Source of the DNA: an uncultured Bryobacteraceae bacterium
Lineage (GTDB): Bacteria; Acidobacteriota; Terriglobia; Bryobacterales; Bryobacteraceae
Length of the DNA stretch: 64,000 nt
Reading direction: 5' to 3'
NCBI GenBank assembly: GCA_937920635.1
Contig: CAKZUE010000020.1
Coordinates: 1-64,000 of the forward strand
Each line of letters begins with the position of its first letter. Position 1 is the first letter of the stretch. The notes beneath the pieces were generated by a model. That model was not told where the DNA came from, searched no databases, and worked only from the letters and a program-made list of their open reading frames with translations. Positions 17,365-25,960 of the stretch are shown here, in pieces. The translations under genes and the position numbers were made by a program.

Positions 17365-18336
17365 ATGGAACCCACGCGCAGGGACTTCGCCACCGGATTG
17401 GGAGCGGCGCTGGCCGCGCCGCAGCCCGCGCCCGAGCCTTCCTACCTGAAATTGGCCCGCACGGGCGAACTCGAGGCGCGCGCCCGCGCGCTGCGGGAGA
17501 TCTACCGCTCCTGCCGCCTGTGCCCGCGCCAGTGCGGCGTCAACCGCCTGGAGGGAGAAACCGGCGTCTGCCGCCTGCCGGCGCGGGCCAAGGTGTTTTC
17601 CGCGCACCCCCATTTCGGCGAGGAGCCGCCGATCACGGGGCGGAGCGGCTCCGGCACCGTGTTCTTCTCCCGCTGCAATCTGCTCTGCGTCTTCTGCCAG
17701 AACTGGGAGATCAACCACCGGGGCGACGGCTCGTATTACTCCGACGAAGAGCTGGGCAGGCTGTTCCTGTCGGTGCAGAACATGGGTTGCCACAACCTGA
17801 ACCTGGTGACGCCCACCCACCTGCTGCCGAACATCGTGGGCGCTCTCGTCCACGCCGTGCGGCGCGGTTTCCGGCTGCCGCTCGTCTACAATTGCGGCGG
17901 CTATGAAGCGCTGGAAGCCATAAAATTGCTGGATGGAATCGTCGATATCTACCTGCCGGATTTCAAGTATATGGACGGAAAAATCGCGGCGCGTTTCTCG
18001 TCCGGCGCAGCCGATTATCCGGAACGCGCCGCGGAGGCGGTCGCCGAAATGCACCGGCAGGCCGGCGTGCTGGAGCTGGACGGGCGCGGCGTGGCGCGGC
18101 GCGGACTCTTGATCCGTCACCTCGTGCTGCCCGAGAACCTGGCCGGCACGGACCGGTTTGTGAAGTGGGTGGCCGACCAGCTCTCCCGCGATACATGGGT
18201 CAACATCATGGGGCAGTACCGCCCGGAGCACAAAGCCCGGCAGTTTCCGCCCCTCGACCGGCGGATCACAAACGCCGAGCACCGCCGCGCGCTTGCATGG
18301 GCGCGCGAGGCGGGGCTCACGCACGTTCTCGCCTGA
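17365..18336 (+). CDS. radical SAM protein, PflA-like
   Basis: A 323-residue protein. The 4Fe-4S cluster motif is CNLLCVFC (CX3CX2C) in FFSRCNLLCVFCQNW. A Cys-rich N-terminal element CRLCPRQCGVNRLEGETGVC is typical of PflA-like activase homologues of unknown substrate. DIYLPDFKYMDGKIAARFS matches the family. ATG 17365 is preferred because CAGGAG lies eight bases upstream; a TTG seven codons earlier is possible. Unusually, the N-terminus reads TRRDFATGLGAALAAP, resembling a twin-arginine signal. It converges with efp, with no gap between the stops. Confidence 0.85.
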   Translation: MEPTRRDFATGLGAALAAPQPAPEPSYLKLARTGELEARARALREIYRSCRLCPRQCGVNRLEGETGVCRLPARAKVFSAHPHFGEEPPITGRSGSGTVFFSRCNLLCVFCQNWEINHRGDGSYYSDEELGRLFLSVQNMGCHNLNLVTPTHLLPNIVGALVHAVRRGFRLPLVYNCGGYEALEAIKLLDGIVDIYLPDFKYMDGKIAARFSSGAADYPERAAEAVAEMHRQAGVLELDGRGVARRGLLIRHLVLPENLAGTDRFVKWVADQLSRDTWVNIMGQYRPEHKARQFPPLDRRITNAEHRRALAWAREAGLTHVLA

Positions 18337-18906
18337 TCACCGGGCTGCCTTCGCCCGGTCCATGTATTTCAGCGTGCCGAGATCCAGCCGGATGCGGTCG
18401 CCCGTCTTGATGAACTGCGGCACCATGATTTCGACGCCGTTTTCCAGGCGCGCCGGCTTCCACGTGCTGTCGTTCTGCGCGTGCACCGGCGGGGCGGTGT
18501 CGGCGATCTCCACCTCGACAAAGTCCGGCATCTCCACGCCCACGGGTTGTTCGCCCAGGAACTCGACGGCGACGCGCATCTCAGGTAGCAGGAAGCGGGC
18601 GGCATCGCCGATGAGCTTTTCCGGCACTTCCGCCTGTTCGCCGGTGGCGGCGTCCATAAATGTACAAATCCCGGAGTCGCTGTAGAGAAAGTCCATCGCC
18701 TTCTTTTCGAGCGCCAGATCCTCCACTTTGAGATCTCCCCGGAGACTGGTTTCCCAGGTGGTCCCGGTGGAGAGGTTCTTCAGGCGCACGTGCGCAACGC
18801 CGCCCATCTTGCCCTGCCCCGGGTGGTAATCAGCGAGCAGGACTTTGTAAGTCTCGCCTTCGTGCCGGATGGCCATGCCGTTTCGCAGTTGTGAGGCCGC
18901 GATCAT
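18337..18906 (-). CDS. efp: elongation factor P
   Basis: A 189-residue three-domain translation factor that rescues ribosomes stalled at polyproline stretches. The N-terminus AASQLRNGMAIRHEGE and the later LPEMRVAVEFLGEQPVGVEMP and DRIRLDLGT regions are diagnostic. In domain I the modification loop reads HPGQGKMGG. The position usually held by the modified Lys/Arg is Gln31, and the loop is about two residues longer than in the classical PGKG form, with Lys33 two residues further on. ATG 18906 is selected because AAGGAG precedes it; an upstream in-frame ATG would add seven residues. Confidence 0.95.
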   Translation of the reverse strand: MIAASQLRNGMAIRHEGETYKVLLADYHPGQGKMGGVAHVRLKNLSTGTTWETSLRGDLKVEDLALEKKAMDFLYSDSGICTFMDAATGEQAEVPEKLIGDAARFLLPEMRVAVEFLGEQPVGVEMPDFVEVEIADTAPPVHAQNDSTWKPARLENGVEIMVPQFIKTGDRIRLDLGTLKYMDRAKAAR

Positions 18907-18977
18907 CGCTGACAGCTCCTTCTGCATGGAGATCTATCACATTGCGGCGCCGGGAGCCATCGTCATGTAATAGAGAC

Positions 18978-20348
18978 ATGCCTCTGGAAACCCTGCCTGC
19001 CTCAAAGCCCGTGCCGCGCGTCGAGACGCGCTTCCGCCGGATCGTCACGCCATTCCCCGTGCCCGAATCGCTGCCGGTGCTCGAGAAGCTCCACCGCGCC
19101 GAGATCCGCGCCATGCAGGGTCAGCCTCCAGTGGTCTGGGACCGCGCCGAGGGCTTCCAGGTCTTCGACCGCTGGGGCAACATGTGGCTCGACTGGTCCT
19201 CGGGCGTGCTCATCACCAACGCCGGACACGGGCGGCGGGAGATCATCGGCGCCATTACGAAGCAGGCGCAGCACGGGCTGCTGACCAACTACTGCTTTCC
19301 ATCGGAGATCCGCGCGGAACTGGCGGAGAAGCTCGTCTCCCTCTTGCCGGCGCCGCTCGACAAGGTCTTCATCCTGACCACGGGCAGCGAGACGGTGGAG
19401 TTCGCCATCAAGATCGCGCGCATGCATGGCCTGAAGGCGGGCGGGCGCGGCAAGAACGTGATCGTGTCGTTCGAGAAGGCTTTCCACGGGCGAACCCTGG
19501 GCTCGCAGCTTGCCGGCGGCATCCCGGCGCTGAAGGAGTGGATCGGCGACCCCGACCCGCGTTTTGTGCAGGTCCCGTTCCCGGACGGCTATTGGACGGA
19601 GGACACCAGCTTCGACCTTTTCGAAAAGACGCTGGCGGAAGCCGGCGTCGCGCCGAGCCAGGTGTGCGGCGTGCTGATGGAGACCTACCAGGGCGGCACG
19701 GCGGCGTTCGCTCCGGTGGAATACATCCGCACGTTGCGCGAATGGTGCACGGGGCAGAAGGCATTGCTGATTTTCGACGAAGTGCAGGCGGGCTTCGGGC
19801 GCACGGGGCGGTTCTGGGGCTATGAGCACTACGGCGTCGTGCCGGATCTGACCACCTGGGGCAAGGGCATCTCCAGCTCTCTGCCGGTCTCCGCCGTCGC
19901 CGGGCGCGCGGACCTGATGGACCTGCCGGCGCCAGGCTCGGCGTCGTCCACGCACACCGGCAATCCCGTCTGCTGCGCGGCGGCGCTGGCCAACATCGAA
20001 CTGATCCTCAAAGAGGACCTCGCCGGCCATGCGGCGCGCATGGAGCCGGTGCTGATGGAGGGTCTGCGCAAGATCCAGAGCGAATTTCCGCAGGCCGGAT
20101 TCCTGGCGGGCAAGGGGCTGGTGGCGGGGCTGGCGGTGGTCGACCCGAAGCACCGCACGCCGGACGGTGCGCTGGCGCATGACATCGTCTGGCGCTCGGT
20201 CGAGAAGGGTCTGCTCATGTTCAATCCGGTGGGCCCGCAGGGTTGCACCATCAAGATCTGCCCGCCGCTGGTGATCTCGGAAGAGGCGTTGCGCGAGGGC
20301 TGCGAGGTGCTGCGCGAGGCTTTCGCCGAAGCGCTGGCGGAGCGCTAA
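18978..20348 (+). CDS. class III PLP-dependent aminotransferase
   Basis: A 456-residue aminotransferase related to 4-aminobutyrate and ornithine transaminases. The N-terminal large-domain motif DWSSGVLITNAGH, the cofactor region TTGSETVEFAIKIAR, the Asp in LIFDEVQAGFGRTG and the PLP lysine in LTTWGKGISSSLPV are all visible. The substrate is not assignable. It is followed seven bases later by a Gfo/Idh/MocA oxidoreductase with a strong ribosome site, suggesting an operon for an amino-sugar or amino-polyol conversion (inference). Confidence 0.92.
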   Translation: MPLETLPASKPVPRVETRFRRIVTPFPVPESLPVLEKLHRAEIRAMQGQPPVVWDRAEGFQVFDRWGNMWLDWSSGVLITNAGHGRREIIGAITKQAQHGLLTNYCFPSEIRAELAEKLVSLLPAPLDKVFILTTGSETVEFAIKIARMHGLKAGGRGKNVIVSFEKAFHGRTLGSQLAGGIPALKEWIGDPDPRFVQVPFPDGYWTEDTSFDLFEKTLAEAGVAPSQVCGVLMETYQGGTAAFAPVEYIRTLREWCTGQKALLIFDEVQAGFGRTGRFWGYEHYGVVPDLTTWGKGISSSLPVSAVAGRADLMDLPAPGSASSTHTGNPVCCAAALANIELILKEDLAGHAARMEPVLMEGLRKIQSEFPQAGFLAGKGLVAGLAVVDPKHRTPDGALAHDIVWRSVEKGLLMFNPVGPQGCTIKICPPLVISEEALREGCEVLREAFAEALAER

Positions 20349-20355
20349 GGAGGAC

Positions 20356-21531
20356 ATGACGATGCGTGTGACGATGATCGGCGGCGGCATGATTGCCCAT
20401 GACCAGTTGCTGCCGTCCCTGTACCAGCTCCAGCGTCTTGGACGGATCGAAGAGATCCAGGTGTGCGACCGGAAGCGCGAGCCGCTGGAGGCTCTGGCCG
20501 AAGCGCCCGCCCTCCTGCGGGCGTTCCCGGACCGGAAGTTCACGCCGCGGCTGGAGCCTTACGAGGAAGTGATCGCCTCCCTGCCGCCGCGGCAGCTCGT
20601 GGTGACCGCCATCCCGGACCATCTCCACTACGAGGCGATTCTTTGCGCGCTCCGGCACGAGCAGCACGTGCTCACGGTGAAGCCGCTGGTGCTGAAGCTC
20701 GAGCACGCGCGCCAGATCGAGCGCGAGGCGCGCGAGCGCGGGCTGCTGGTGGGCGTCGAGTATCACAAGCGGTTCGACGACCGCTCGCTGCTGGCGCGGC
20801 GCCGTTATCAGGAGGGGCTGTTCGGCGAGTTCCGCCTCGGCACGGCGTGCCTGCTCGAGAAATGGTACTACCGCCACTCCAACTTCCAGAACTGGTTCTC
20901 CTGCGAAGCCACGGACGCGTTCACTTACATTGGCTGCCATTATGTGGACCTGGTGGCCTTCATCACCGGGCTGAAGCCGGTGGAGGTCTCCGTCTACGGA
21001 ATCCGCGACCGCTTCCCCAACGGCGTGGAGGGCTGGCTGTGGACGGATGCGCGCGTGATCTGGTCCAACGGAGCGTGCCTGAACGTGCAAAACGCGATCG
21101 GATTTCCCGACGCGGCGCCGGGCACCAACACGCAGGGTCTGACGATGTACTGCTCGACGGCGGAGCGCGGCGCGTGGATCCGCCACGACGACCAGTACCG
21201 GGGCATTCAGTACTGCTATGTGAGAAACCCGGGCGGACCGGGCTCGACGATGTACGCCGAGCCCTCCACGGATTACTTTCAGTACGTGGACCTGGGCGGA
21301 CCGGGGCTCGTGCCGGTCGGATACGGATACCGGTCGGTGGCCTACATCGTCGAGCGGGCGCTGGAGCTGGAAAGGCTCGGGCTGGAAGAGCGCCGCGCCC
21401 GGCTGGCGGAGTGGGACCGCAGCGGCGTGATGGCCACCCCTGCAAACTCGGCTTACAACGAAGCCGTGATCGAGGCGGCGCGCATCTCCATCTCGGAAGG
21501 CGGGCGCGCGGTGGCCGTCGAAGAGGCGTAA
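20356..21531 (+). CDS. Gfo/Idh/MocA family oxidoreductase
   Basis: A 391-residue NAD(P)-dependent oxidoreductase. The N-terminal Rossmann fold starts VTMIGGGMIAHDQ, and the family EKP-like position is HVLTVKPLVL. The second domain starts around RLGTACLLEKWYYRHSNF. No export signal is present, so it acts in the cytoplasm, unlike the second member of the family at 36.9-38.1 kb. AGGAGG lies before the ATG. It lies directly behind the class III aminotransferase and is likely cotranscribed. Confidence 0.9.
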   Translation: MTMRVTMIGGGMIAHDQLLPSLYQLQRLGRIEEIQVCDRKREPLEALAEAPALLRAFPDRKFTPRLEPYEEVIASLPPRQLVVTAIPDHLHYEAILCALRHEQHVLTVKPLVLKLEHARQIEREARERGLLVGVEYHKRFDDRSLLARRRYQEGLFGEFRLGTACLLEKWYYRHSNFQNWFSCEATDAFTYIGCHYVDLVAFITGLKPVEVSVYGIRDRFPNGVEGWLWTDARVIWSNGACLNVQNAIGFPDAAPGTNTQGLTMYCSTAERGAWIRHDDQYRGIQYCYVRNPGGPGSTMYAEPSTDYFQYVDLGGPGLVPVGYGYRSVAYIVERALELERLGLEERRARLAEWDRSGVMATPANSAYNEAVIEAARISISEGGRAVAVEEA

Positions 21532-21585
21532 TTCCCGCAACCCGCGCGGCCGGGGGCGTATCTAACGGGGCAGATCCCTGGGCTT

Positions 21586-22533
21586 ATGCGCACACTGCTC
21601 GTGTATTGTCTCTTCGCTGGCGCCATGACGGCGCAGTCCCTGCCGATGGCGGGCGTGCTGGTGGATCACGTGAGCCGCACCATCCGCCTCGTCGTGGCCA
21701 AGGAAGACAGGGTGAACGCGGGACTCCCGCGCGTGCGCGAGTTCGACTCGGCGTGGCTGGCGCCGGACGGGCGCACGGCGCTCTTGACGAAGTCCGGCGC
21801 GCTGTACCTGGTGCGGCGGCTCGACGGAGCGGTGCCGGTGTGGCGCGAGTTCCGGGAGGACGGCGCCGCAGTGGCCCGCGCCGCCTGGAGCTCCGGCGCC
21901 GCCGCCCTTGCGCTGCACCTGCCCGGCGAAGAGAAGCTCGAAATCTGGAAGAAGAGCCCGCAGGGCGAGCTGCGGCTGGCCTGGGAAGCGGACCTGGCAG
22001 GGATCGGCGAACGGATCGTCTCCATCGCAGTGGGCCCGGAGTCGAAAGAGGCGTTTCTCGCCACGCAGGGGCGCGAGTCGGGCACGCTCTGGATTCTCCA
22101 GCAGAACCAGCAGCCCCGCATGCTGATGCCTCTGGACAGAGCCGGCGAACTCCAACTGGTGGACGGTGCGCTTTACGTGGCCGACCGCGGGCGCAACGAG
22201 GTGCTGCGCTACACGGGCTGGGACGCCATGCCGCGCGTGGACACGCTGGTGACGGCAGGGCATGGACTGGCCGATCCCGTGGGATTCGCGCTGCTGGCGG
22301 AGGAGAAGAAGCTGGTGGTGGCCAGCGCCGGAAACAGCCAGTTGCTGGTGCTGGACCTGCGCTCCAGCCAGGTCGGCGAGCCTGTTCCGCTCGAGACCCC
22401 TCCGGCGAGACTGGAGCGGCTCGGGGCCGCCCCGCTGTTCCTGCTGGACGCCGCCTCATCCGCTCCGGCGCGGCTGTTCGACGCCGCCGGGCGGAAACTG
22501 CTGGCCATGACGGACGCGGCCGGAGGCGACTGA
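21586..22533 (+). CDS. secreted beta-propeller-like protein
   Basis: A 315-residue exported protein with a signal peptide (MRTLLVYCLFAGAMTAQS). The mature part has repeated short strands of the type AWLAPDGRTALLTKSGALYLV, VSIAVGPESKEAFLATQG and LVDGALYVADRGRNEVLRY, suggesting a WD/NHL-like propeller. It resembles in length and composition the minus-strand gene at 60220-61164, which sits in the giant surface-protein operon. Function unknown. Confidence 0.72.
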   Translation: MRTLLVYCLFAGAMTAQSLPMAGVLVDHVSRTIRLVVAKEDRVNAGLPRVREFDSAWLAPDGRTALLTKSGALYLVRRLDGAVPVWREFREDGAAVARAAWSSGAAALALHLPGEEKLEIWKKSPQGELRLAWEADLAGIGERIVSIAVGPESKEAFLATQGRESGTLWILQQNQQPRMLMPLDRAGELQLVDGALYVADRGRNEVLRYTGWDAMPRVDTLVTAGHGLADPVGFALLAEEKKLVVASAGNSQLLVLDLRSSQVGEPVPLETPPARLERLGAAPLFLLDAASSAPARLFDAAGRKLLAMTDAAGGD

Positions 22534-22585
22534 GCGCGCCAGAAACATTTTGACAGGCTTCTGTTTTTGGCGCGACAATCGGGGC

Positions 22586-22900
22586 ATGGCACTGTTCCGC
22601 GTCCACAAGATGAAGGAGCACGTCCGGCAGGGCTTCCGCTGGGCGCCGCATACGAGCGGGCTCGCCCTGCTCAAGCCGCGCGATTACGAGCCCGGCGGCG
22701 AAGTCGAGGCCGGCGGCTTCTATGACGCGTGGATGAAGCTGCGCGGCTCGGCGTCGCCGCTCGAGGTGGGCGACGTGCTCGAGTCGGAAGACGGCCAGCT
22801 CCGCATCTGCAAGTATGTGGGCTTCGAGGAGGCGCGCTGGCGCGAGCCGGAACCCGTCCAGCAGGATCTGCCTGTGGAAGCCTCCCCTGCATCGGCCTGA
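22586..22900 (+). CDS. conserved hypothetical protein
   Basis: 104 residues beginning MALFRVHKMKEHVRQGFRWAPH. A compact soluble protein with LLKPRDYEPGGEVEAGGFYDAWMKL in the middle and a short acidic tail. I do not recognise a characterised family. It lies alone between the propeller-like gene and the broken GH16 gene. The start at 22586 is preferred over an upstream frame extension. Confidence 0.7.
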   Translation: MALFRVHKMKEHVRQGFRWAPHTSGLALLKPRDYEPGGEVEAGGFYDAWMKLRGSASPLEVGDVLESEDGQLRICKYVGFEEARWREPEPVQQDLPVEASPASA

Positions 22901-22970
22901 CTGCCGCCCGGCTGAACCCGCACGTGACCGCCTCCGCACCGAAGGACTATGCTGGAGGGCGGGAGACTCG

Positions 22971-23786
22971 ATGATGAGACTTCTTGCTCCTGTTTTTCTG
23001 CTGGCCGCGGCAGCGCTGGCTCAGCCGCCCGGCTACCGGCTGGTCTGGTCGGACGAGTTCGATTCGCCCGGGCTGCCCGATCCGGTGCGCTGGAATTACG
23101 AGCGCGGCATGATCCGCAACAACGAGGCGCAGTTCTACACCGTGGAGCGCCCCGAGAACGCGCGCGTGGAAAACGGCGTCCTCGTCATCGAGGCGCGCCG
23201 CGAAAACTGGAGCCAGGACGGCAAGACGGCGCGGTACACGTCAGCCAGCGTCACCACCGAGTGCCGGCAGTATTGGCGCTACGGACGCATCGAGGTCCGG
23301 GCCTAGCTGCCCACCGGCCGGGGCACATGGCCCGCCATCTGGATGCTCGGCCAGAACATCGGCAAAGTGGGCTGGCCGAAGTGCGGCGAGATCGACATCA
23401 TGGAAAACGTCGGCTTCGACCCCGACGTGATCCACGCCAACATCCACACCGAGGCCTACAATCACGTCAAGGGCACCAACAAGGGCGACCGCATCACCGT
23501 GAAGGCGCCTTACGACGGCTTCCATGTTTACGCCCTGGACTGGTCGCCGAAGCAGATCGTCATGTCGCTGGATGGCAAGCCCTACTTCACCTATCAGAAC
23601 GAGGGCACGGGCGAGGCCGTGTGGCCGTTTGATCAGCCCTTCTACCTGATCCTCAACCTCGCCATTGGCGGCAGTTGGGGCGGACAAAAGGGGATCGACG
23701 ACGCCATCTTCCCGCAGCGGTTCGAAATCGACTACGTGAGGGTGTATCAGCTCGATTCGGCCCCCCGCAGGGCGCGGGAGCGCTGA
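22971..23786 (+). pseudogene. GH16 endo-beta-glucanase interrupted by an in-frame TAG
   Basis: A signal peptide (MMRLLAPVFLLAAAALAQPP) is followed by a GH16 domain typical of laminarinase/lichenase-like enzymes: YRLVWSDEFDSPG, the catalytic GEIDIMENVG (E-x-D-x-x-E), LDWSPKQIVMSLDGKP and FYLILNLAIGGSWGG. Codon 112 (23304-23306) is TAG in the stretch GRIEVRA-stop-LPTGRGTWP. Both halves are in the same frame and otherwise complete. The usual residue here is Lys or a similar residue, so one A-to-T change in AAG would explain it. As read, only a 111-residue fragment would be made unless the stop is suppressed or is a sequence error. Confidence 0.88.
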
Positions 23787-23890
23787 GCGGAATCAGGGAT
23801 CGAGCCAGGCGGGCGGCGCGTCTGAACAGAGGAGGGTGTCGCCCGCGCCTGCCGCCACAGAGGGGAGCGCGCGGGCTACAATCGAAATCT

Positions 23891-24472
23891 ATGGATTCGT
23901 CATGCGACGGCCATCCAGCGGGGCCGCAGCACGCGGGCTTTTACGCTGCGGTGGCCTATCTCCCCAGCCTGCTGGGAAGCTATCTGAGTGCATTGAGGAC
24001 GGAACTGGCGCCCGGCTGCACGCTCCGGTCCCACCTGACCCTCCTGCCGCCGCGGCATCTGGCCGCGCCCCGGGAGACATTGGAGCGCGAACTGGGACGG
24101 CTGGCGCGGGAGATCCCTTCGTTTGAAGTGACACTGGGGGAGATCGAGGTTTTCCCCTCCACCGGCGTCGTCTATGTGTCGCTCGCCGCCGGCGGGCAGG
24201 AGGCCGAGCGGGCCCATCACGCCCTCAACCACGGCATCTTCTTCGCCGAAGACAGCTTCCCGTTCCATCCCCATGTGACGGTGGCGCACAATGTTTCCCG
24301 GCTGCCCTTCGAACAGGTTCTTTCCGAAGCGCGCCGCCGCTGGCAGGAGTGCCACCTGCCCCGGCAATTCCTGGTCGAAGACGTGACGCTGGTCAGAAGC
24401 GTCTCACCCGGTGTCTGGGAAGACCTCGCCACCCACCGCCTGGCGCCGGTCAGTCTTCTCCGAACAGCCTGA
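23891..24472 (+). CDS. 2'-5' RNA ligase / 2H phosphoesterase family protein
   Basis: A 193-residue 2H phosphoesterase-like protein with two HxT-type motifs: SHLTLLP at about residue 46 and HPHVTVAH at about residue 120. The spacing is normal for the family, whose members act on cyclic phosphate or 2'-5' linkages in RNA. No export signal. It converges with the neighbouring DUF-like gene, and the 3' ends overlap by 23 bp. Confidence 0.83.
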   Translation: MDSSCDGHPAGPQHAGFYAAVAYLPSLLGSYLSALRTELAPGCTLRSHLTLLPPRHLAAPRETLERELGRLAREIPSFEVTLGEIEVFPSTGVVYVSLAAGGQEAERAHHALNHGIFFAEDSFPFHPHVTVAHNVSRLPFEQVLSEARRRWQECHLPRQFLVEDVTLVRSVSPGVWEDLATHRLAPVSLLRTA

Positions 24473-24938
24473 TCTGCCCCGCCGCTTCCGCCGGTTTGCG
24501 CGGGCGGCGCCGCGCCGCGCCCACCACCCCCAGCACCGCGGCTGCCGCCAGGCTCTGCCTGGGCGCAAACACACGCTGGGTGTTGCCCGCCGGATCCGGC
24601 GGCGTCAGCATCACCCCGGCGCCTTCCAGCACCAGCAGGTCGTTGGGAATGACCCCCTCCAGGCGGCTGCCGTCCCGGAAGCGCAATTCGACCCAGAGCC
24701 CGGGCGCCTTCGGGCGCGCCAGGAACTCGCACCGTTCCTTCCAGATGGAAGGTCCATCGAACTCCCGCACGAAGGACACCGTCTTCACCTGGCCCGCGGG
24801 AAGGCGCAGGACGGCGCCTTCGGCGCTCAACAATTCGATTTCGGCGCCCTGGTTCAGGGTCTGCGCCTGCACGAAGCCTCTCACCTGGGACCGGTCATAC
24901 CGGTCGACGAGCACCTTTTTTGCGGTGGATCCGCTCAA
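24450..24938 (-). CDS. conserved hypothetical protein
   Basis: 162 residues of a soluble protein starting MSGSTAKKVLVDRYDRSQVRGF. It has a repeated small-barrel-like pattern (IELLSAEGAVLRLPAGQVKTVSFVREFDG, then WVELRFRDGSRLEGVIPNDLLVL), as seen in uncharacterised acidobacterial proteins. The C-terminal tail is Arg-rich (AARRRPRKPAEAA). Divergent from xerD. Confidence 0.7.
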   Translation of the reverse strand: MSGSTAKKVLVDRYDRSQVRGFVQAQTLNQGAEIELLSAEGAVLRLPAGQVKTVSFVREFDGPSIWKERCEFLARPKAPGLWVELRFRDGSRLEGVIPNDLLVLEGAGVMLTPPDPAGNTQRVFAPRQSLAAAAVLGVVGAARRRPRKPAEAAGQIRLFGED

Positions 24939-24988
24939 GCAGAATTCCGCTCCTTGGGCGCCGGGGTCCGGGCGCCGATCCGTGAGCC

Positions 24989-25018
24989 TTTACTTTCAAA
25001 TAATTACGCTGGTATTGT
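24989..25018 (+). promoter_or_regulatory. probable promoter of the recombinase gene
   Basis: An AT-rich island in GC-rich DNA: TTTACT at 24989-24994, an 18-bp spacer and TATTGT at 25013-25018. The start codon at 25031 is only about 13 bp from the -10 box and has no Shine-Dalgarno, so the message may be nearly leaderless. Confidence 0.5.
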
Positions 25019-25030
25019 ATCATTACACAA

Positions 25031-25927
25031 ATGGCTGCCGAGGAAGGGCTGGCAAGCGCGATCGAGGCGTTTCTGTCCTCCGCCCGTGTGGAGAAGGGGC
25101 TCTCGGCCCACACGATTGCCGCGTACTCCTTCGATCTGAAGGACTTCTGCGATTTCTGCGCACGCCGGCGGCACGCCTGGCCGGTCACCGCGGAGCACCT
25201 GCGCGACTATCTCGACTCCATGCAGGAGGCCAAACTCAGCCCGCGCACTTCAGCCCGGCGGCTTTCGACGCTCCGGCAGTTTTTCCGGTTCCTTCTGCTG
25301 GAAGGAAGAATTGGCGAAGACCCCACCGCACTGCTCACCGCTCCCAAGACCTGGCGCAACCTGCCCAGGTATCTCACGGGCGAACAGGTGGAGGCGCTGC
25401 TGGCGGCGCCGGATGAATCGCCGCGGGGCAGGCGCGACCGGGCGATGCTCGAGACTCTGTATGCCACGGGCTTGCGTGTGAGCGAGCTGGTCTCGCTGCG
25501 CATGGCCGACGTGAATCTCGATCTCGGATTTGTGCGCGTTACCGGCAAGGGCGGCAAGCAGCGCATGGTCCCGCTGGGATCCAAGGCGCAGGAAGCCGTG
25601 AGAGACTACCTGAGCCAGGCGCGCCAGCAACTGCTGAAAGGGCGGGCGAGTCCGCATCTGTTCGTGACGGGGCGGGGATCGGCCATGACGCGGCAGGCGT
25701 TCTGGATGCTGCTGCGGCGGTACGGTCTCCAGGCGGGGATCCGGCAGAAACTCTCGCCGCACGTGTTGCGGCACAGCTTTGCCACGCATCTGCTGGAGGG
25801 CGGCGCCGGGCTGCGCAGCGTCCAGGCGATGCTGGGGCACGCCGACATTTCCACGACCGAAATCTACACCCATGTCTTGCGCACGCGTCTCAAGAGCACC
25901 GTGGACCAGTATCATCCACGCAACTGA
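25031..25927 (+). CDS. xerD: tyrosine recombinase XerD-like
   Basis: A 298-residue site-specific recombinase with the SAM-like DNA-binding N-terminus (FLSSARVEKGLSAHTIAAYSFDLKDF). The C-terminal catalytic domain has the conserved Arg in ATGLRVSELVSL, HVLRHSFATHLL (H-x-x-R), the His in MLGHADISTTEIYTHV and the nucleophilic Tyr. Length and motifs fit chromosome dimer resolution by XerC/D rather than a phage integrase. XerC versus XerD is not decided by sequence alone. It is followed by the CCA-adding enzyme gene 33 bp later. Confidence 0.9.
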   Translation: MAAEEGLASAIEAFLSSARVEKGLSAHTIAAYSFDLKDFCDFCARRRHAWPVTAEHLRDYLDSMQEAKLSPRTSARRLSTLRQFFRFLLLEGRIGEDPTALLTAPKTWRNLPRYLTGEQVEALLAAPDESPRGRRDRAMLETLYATGLRVSELVSLRMADVNLDLGFVRVTGKGGKQRMVPLGSKAQEAVRDYLSQARQQLLKGRASPHLFVTGRGSAMTRQAFWMLLRRYGLQAGIRQKLSPHVLRHSFATHLLEGGAGLRSVQAMLGHADISTTEIYTHVLRTRLKSTVDQYHPRN

Positions 25928-25960
25928 ACCCGCCGTGCGCGCTGAAACGAGGCTGGCACG

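Noticed and set aside
22971-23786. Treating the two GH16 halves as separate genes
   Set aside because: They are in the same frame with no gap except the stop codon, and the second half has no start codon at the right place. They make one complete GH16 domain.
25031-25927. Mobile-element integrase adjacent to an attachment site
   Set aside because: Length, motifs and housekeeping neighbour (CCA-adding enzyme) fit XerC/D; no tRNA-borne attachment repeat was found beside it.
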